Assembly: GCA_030429455.1 (NCBI GenBank) | Contig: JAUIFC010000002.1 | Span: 26,079-90,078, forward strand | Direction: 5' to 3' | DNA length: 64,000 bases | DNA from: Bacteroidia bacterium | Lineage (GTDB): Bacteria; Bacteroidota; Bacteroidia; Flavobacteriales; Flavobacteriaceae | In this document: positions 60,696 through 64,000 of the stretch, piece after piece | Layout: every line of letters begins with the position of its first letter | How positions within the stretch are numbered: the first letter of the stretch is position 1 | Made by a program: the position numbers and the translations under genes | Notes under the pieces: model-generated | What the model saw: only the letters and a program-made list of their open reading frames with translations | Database searches by the model: none | Told to the model about the DNA's origin: nothing

Positions 60696-61603
60696 TGCTA
60701 AAAATAGCATACGACGACATTTATAAGCATCCACTTCCTGAAGGGCATCGGTTTCCAATGGAGAAATACGATTTGCTCCCGAAACAATTATTATATGAAG
60801 GAACTTGTGAGCAAGCTCATTTTTTTCAACCTCAAATTTTAGAAGAAAACGAAAGATTTATCTTAAAAGCACACGATGTTGGTTATGTGAACGAACTCTA
60901 TACATGTACGATAGATCCTAGAGCAGCAAGAAAAATTGGGTTTCCATTGTCTCCAAAATTGGTTGAACGCGAAAGGATAATTTCTAATGGAACCATTAAG
61001 GCTTGTCAATTTGCATTAAATCATGGTATTGCCATGAATGTTGCAGGTGGAACGCACCATGCCTATAGAACTAGAGGCGAAGCGTTTTGTATGTTGAATG
61101 ACCAAGCCATTGGTGCGTATTATTTATTGGAAGAAAAAATGGTGCATTCAATTTTAATACTGGATTTTGATGTGCATCAAGGCAATGGAACGGCAGAGAT
61201 TTTCGAAAATGATTCTAGAGTGTTTACTTGTTCTGTCCATGGTAAAAATAATTATCCTTTCAAAAAAGAAGTTTCCGACTTGGATATTCCACTTGAGGAC
61301 CATACAACAGACGAAATATATTTAAATACCATAAAAAAGATTGTCCCTTATTTGGTGGATAAAGTAAAACCCGATTTTGTGTTTTACTTAAGTGGTGTGG
61401 ATATTCTCGCCACAGACAAATTGGGCAAACTTGGATGTACGATAGAAGGTTGTAAAGAAAGAGATCGTTATGTCTTACAGTTTTTGTTCGATAAAGGTTT
61501 ACCTGTAGAAGTCAGTATGGGTGGTGGCTACTCGAAAGATATTAAAATTATTATCGAAGCGCATGCCAACACTTTTCGTTTAGCGCAAAATATTTTCTTT
61601 TAA
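60695..61603 (+). CDS. Histone deacetylase family protein
   Basis: A 302-residue cytosolic zinc hydrolase of the HDAC/acetoin-utilisation/polyamine deacetylase family. The active-site motifs are VAGGTHHAYRTRGEAFC (tandem His), ILDFDVHQGNGTAEIF with Asp157, Asp159 and His161 for metal binding, and the second metal Asp in FYLSGVDILATDKLGKLG. The substrate may be acetylated polyamines, acetoin or another acetyl-amine; the family does not tell which. It is translationally coupled to serS by a one-base overlap, a context with no obvious functional link. No terminator follows before the convergent tatA gene 76 bases on. Confidence 0.92.
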   Translation: MLKIAYDDIYKHPLPEGHRFPMEKYDLLPKQLLYEGTCEQAHFFQPQILEENERFILKAHDVGYVNELYTCTIDPRAARKIGFPLSPKLVERERIISNGTIKACQFALNHGIAMNVAGGTHHAYRTRGEAFCMLNDQAIGAYYLLEEKMVHSILILDFDVHQGNGTAEIFENDSRVFTCSVHGKNNYPFKKEVSDLDIPLEDHTTDEIYLNTIKKIVPYLVDKVKPDFVFYLSGVDILATDKLGKLGCTIEGCKERDRYVLQFLFDKGLPVEVSMGGGYSKDIKIIIEAHANTFRLAQNIFF

Positions 61604-61679
61604 TGTTGCCAGCATATTTAGCAAATCGTGAAATAATCTTGTTGTAGGTTTTTGTCCTTAGCGAAGGCTTACGATGAGC

Positions 61680-61988
61680 TTACTTAAATGTCCTTTTAAT
61701 CGGACCAATGGTATCTTCTATGTCTTCCTTAACAGACTTAGCTTGTTGAATCAAAGACTTTTGCTCATCTTCCAAATCTTTTTTTAAATCCTTGTTTGAT
61801 TCTTCTATTTTGTAAGACTCTTTGGTGATTTCGTATTTGATATCGTCTGTGGCTTCTCTTATGGATTTTACTGTTTTGCCAATAGTTCTAGCCATTTCAG
61901 GAACTTTATCCGCTCCAAAAATCAATAAAACAGCCATAATGACTATAAAGATTTCGGCACCGCTAATGAAAAGTACAATTAAGCTCAT
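61680..61988 (-). CDS. tatA: Twin-arginine translocase TatA-type protein
   Basis: A 102-residue TatA/E-type subunit of the twin-arginine pathway, which exports folded proteins. One N-terminal helix (IVLFISGAEIFIVIMAVLLI), the FGADKVPEMARTIGKTVKSI amphipathic helix and an acidic, Lys-rich tail are the family pattern. The Gly of the hinge is retained (FGADK). The tail is longer than in many TatA proteins, so TatB-like function cannot be excluded. No tatC is in the window. An exact -7 box lies 4 bases before the ATG, so the mRNA may be almost leaderless. Confidence 0.93.
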   Translation of the reverse strand: MSLIVLFISGAEIFIVIMAVLLIFGADKVPEMARTIGKTVKSIREATDDIKYEITKESYKIEESNKDLKKDLEDEQKSLIQQAKSVKEDIEDTIGPIKRTFK

Positions 61989-61992
61989 GGTA

Positions 61993-62000
61993 CAAAAATA
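61993..62000 (-). promoter_or_regulatory. Bacteroidetes -7 box (TATTTTTG) for tatA
   Basis: An exact TAnnTTTG match on the minus strand, 4 bases before the tatA ATG. Confidence 0.45.
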
Positions 62001-62186
62001 GCTTTTATGAAGTAATATTTATATGCAGCAGTATTATATTTTAACAATGTTATCTTTAAACTGATTTAACTTAAAAAATAAGGCTTTCATATTTAATAGA
62101 ATGTTAAACTAAAAAATGTCGATGTAGATATAATCATCAAAAGTTGAAATAAATCGTGGTAAGAGCCTAAACGCATTGTGAGAAGA

Positions 62187-62489
62187 TCAATCAATCACCC
62201 TCATTTTAGTTTGAAAAAACAATACTTTTCCCATATAAGGAACCACAATGGCTTCAAGTTTCGCCTGATACTTCAGTTTAAGAACTTTCAACGTATTGAT
62301 ATTTGAACAAAAAATTTGTAGACTATATGTTCTCATGTTTGGTTCATTTTGTATCAATACTTCAGAAAAAACAATATTTTCAAACTTATTGCTTTCTTTA
62401 AGTTCGGTAATATATCTAGATTTAAGTTTTGAAATACAGTCTTGCAAGACGCTTTCTTCAATAGAAAATGTTGTGTTGTGGATAAACAT
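62187..62489 (-). CDS. DUF4286 family protein
   Basis: A 100-residue cytosolic protein of the DUF4286 family. It begins MFIHNTTFSIEESVLQDCIS and ends YMGKVLFFQTKMRVID, with the mid-part TYSLQIFCSNINTLKVLKL, which is the expected ferredoxin-like layout (N-terminal strand 'MFIYNVTVNI', C-terminal 'LRFRTEMKVID'). The function is unknown. It starts 5 bases after the stop of the TPR protein on the same strand, so the two form an operon. The next gene, tatA, has its own promoter. Confidence 0.85.
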   Translation of the reverse strand: MFIHNTTFSIEESVLQDCISKLKSRYITELKESNKFENIVFSEVLIQNEPNMRTYSLQIFCSNINTLKVLKLKYQAKLEAIVVPYMGKVLFFQTKMRVID

Positions 62490-62494
62490 GTGGT

Positions 62495-64000
62495 TTATAA
62501 ATTTTGATCTCCTCTTAACTTTCTGTATAACTTTCTGGCTTCAACGAAAAAAATGCTGTCTTCATGTTCAAAAATGATTTGCTCCAAATATGTTTTTGCC
62601 GATTCATAATCCGTTTTCTTATCATTGTAAATATTGGCTAAAGCAAAAAGCGCATTGTCGACAACAATGCTTTCAGGGTATTCTTGGAGTAAAGTTTCGT
62701 AATTTAATACTGCATTATCATAGTCTTCTAATGCCTCATATACAGTACCTAACTTAAAATAGACTTGATCTTTAATATGGTAATTGTCCACAACGTCCAT
62801 GACATTGTTCAATTCTTGGATAGCTTGTTCGGGTTTACCTTGATATACAAACAAATCTGCTTTTGCCACTTTTCGCAAAGCCTGTTGAGTGGAGTCGGCA
62901 TCGGTTTTTCCTTGCTTTATGAAAAGAGCCATCTCTATAGCATCGTTTGCAATAGTTTGAGTCGTCGCTCTTTTAAGAACTTTAAGTTGAGTCAACGCCC
63001 AATCAAAATCCCCTTTGTAGTAACTCGTCATGGCGGTTTTAAAACTCGCTTCTTGAGCCAAAGGCGAATTCTTGACCAATTTGCTTACAAGGCTATACTT
63101 TACCAAGGCTTGATTAAAATTTTGTTGCGCAACCAAAACATCGGCAAAAAGGACTTGAATTTGGGCTTTTTGAAATACACCACTGTTAAATTTTAAGGCA
63201 TTCTCCAATAGGCCTCTTGCTTCTTCGATTCGATTGGCATTAAAGGCTAAAAATTCTGCATATTGTAATTGAATCGGAATAGTTTGAACATTAAAACCAT
63301 ATGTTTCAAAAATGTCATTAAAATCAGTTTCTATTTCAGTAACACTATTATCGTTTAAAATTTTTGCATCCATAATCGCTGAAATAGCTTCCAGTTGAAA
63401 ATCTATATTTTGCGATTCTTCTTTGACATAAGTAAAAACCTTAACGGCATCTTCATAAAATTCTGCATCGATCATGACATATCCCAATTCAAAAAATCGA
63501 GTAAAGTCTCCTGTGTTTAGTCTTTTAAAAATTGCTTTTTCTTGGACAAATGCTTTGTTAAAGTCTTGTTCTTGGATAAATAACCAACTCAAAATTTGGT
63601 TGTACAAGATGTTAGGATTTTTTTGCAGTCTTTTAAATAGTACCTTTTTTAAAATCGAATTGTTTTCATTGTTCGTATCATCCGATATGTAAACATTGAA
63701 GTTTCTTTGTACAACATCAATATACTTCTCATTTTTTTCGATTAAGCTGATATAACTTTCAAACATTTTCATGACATCACCACGCTCGCCATATAACCTC
63801 GCCAGTTGAATGCTGTAACTTATTTGTGGCTTACTGTTATTGGCCAACTCATAAGTTTTTATAGCATAATCCAAAAGGTTATAGTTTTGGAAAGTTTGCC
63901 CAACATTGTAAGCATAACCTGGATTTTCACTCACACGAGCAACGGCTTTTTCATACCAATTTTTTGCTTCTAGTGTATCTTTTTCTACAGTGTGTACATG
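62495..64000 (-). CDS. Tetratricopeptide repeat protein (5' end outside the window)
   Basis: The reading frame is open to the window's right edge: the GTG at 63934 is internal, and 22 further codons (ending ...KNWYEKAVAR) precede it. At least 501 residues are visible, all helical TPR units, for example NVGQTFQNYNLLDYAIKTYE, PEQAIQELNNVMDVVDNYHI, DQVYFKLGTVYEALEDYDNA and VVDNALFALANIYNDKKTDY. Such repeats bind other proteins; the later units resemble YbgF/BamD-type lipoprotein TPRs. The N-terminus and any signal peptide lie outside. DUF4286 follows after 5 bases. Confidence 0.88.
   Translation of the reverse strand, partial: HVHTVEKDTLEAKNWYEKAVARVSENPGYAYNVGQTFQNYNLLDYAIKTYELANNSKPQISYSIQLARLYGERGDVMKMFESYISLIEKNEKYIDVVQRNFNVYISDDTNNENNSILKKVLFKRLQKNPNILYNQILSWLFIQEQDFNKAFVQEKAIFKRLNTGDFTRFFELGYVMIDAEFYEDAVKVFTYVKEESQNIDFQLEAISAIMDAKILNDNSVTEIETDFNDIFETYGFNVQTIPIQLQYAEFLAFNANRIEEARGLLENALKFNSGVFQKAQIQVLFADVLVAQQNFNQALVKYSLVSKLVKNSPLAQEASFKTAMTSYYKGDFDWALTQLKVLKRATTQTIANDAIEMALFIKQGKTDADSTQQALRKVAKADLFVYQGKPEQAIQELNNVMDVVDNYHIKDQVYFKLGTVYEALEDYDNAVLNYETLLQEYPESIVVDNALFALANIYNDKKTDYESAKTYLEQIIFEHEDSIFFVEARKLYRKLRGDQNL

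Overview
The window is a stretch of bacterial chromosome from a Bacteroidetes organism, almost certainly a marine-type member of the Flavobacteriaceae. The signs are: low G+C; a type IX secretion (T9SS) C-terminal sorting domain; many families largely restricted to Bacteroidetes (DUF4293, DUF5777, DUF5687, DUF6427, DUF3667, DUF3127); a Rho factor with a long K/N/Q-rich insertion; a DnaE with a fused N-terminal proofreading exonuclease; an atpDC pair separated from the rest of the ATP synthase genes; and the Bacteroidetes promoter box TAnnTTTG in front of many genes. I see no rRNA, tRNA, CRISPR, prophage or insertion sequence. One structural RNA (SRP RNA, ffs) is clear.

Layout. 1-6.5 kb: the end of a DUF3667 membrane protein, an AIM24 protein, a very large unnamed beta-barrel-like secreted protein and a convergent LysM lytic transglycosylase. 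6.6-13.2 kb: DUF4293, rho, and a glycerol catabolism locus (DeoR-type repressor divergent from glpD-glpK). 13.2-19.1 kb: a DUF4136 lipoprotein, a DUF429 protein, a tandem-duplicated secreted protein bracketed by inverted dispersed repeats, dusB, and a four-gene operon of heme lipoprotein, YceI, OB-fold protein and DUF5777 barrel. 19.3-22.4 kb: a T9SS-exported protein, a 60-residue mini-protein and another dispersed repeat. 22.4-26.6 kb: fahA-ACP-phosphopantetheinyl transferase, then glyA and a DUF2059 protein. 26.6-32.7 kb: two lipoproteins (beta-helix, glutaminyl cyclase), ffs, an SDR, a transaldolase and small membrane proteins. 33-37.9 kb: dnaE and a lipoprotein. 38-43.2 kb: a four-gene operon (DUF6607, ankyrin, DUF2271, PepSY-flavodoxin-reductase) with a perfect 19-bp palindrome between its promoter box and its first codon. 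43.5-46.4 kb: a three-gene lipid-linked glycosylation cassette. 46.5-52 kb: a DUF481 barrel, atpDC and a DUF5687/ABC transporter pair. 52-64 kb: trhO with an NTF2-like protein, flavin reductase with DUF3127, an OMP, lpdA, pruA, serS with an HDAC-like deacetylase, tatA, DUF4286 and the start-less part of a TPR protein.

Most of the window is core metabolism and envelope biology. The most interesting parts are the palindrome-controlled PepSY/DUF2271 operon (probably metal-regulated electron transfer), the heme lipoprotein/YceI/DUF5777 operon (a possible envelope redox or outer-membrane module), the GT2/LAB_N/GT39 cassette (resembling a Gtr or Arn glycan-modification system with an unusual middle component), and two families of intergenic repeats that bracket a single gene in inverted orientation. 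All functional statements come from reading motifs and gene order; no searches were run.
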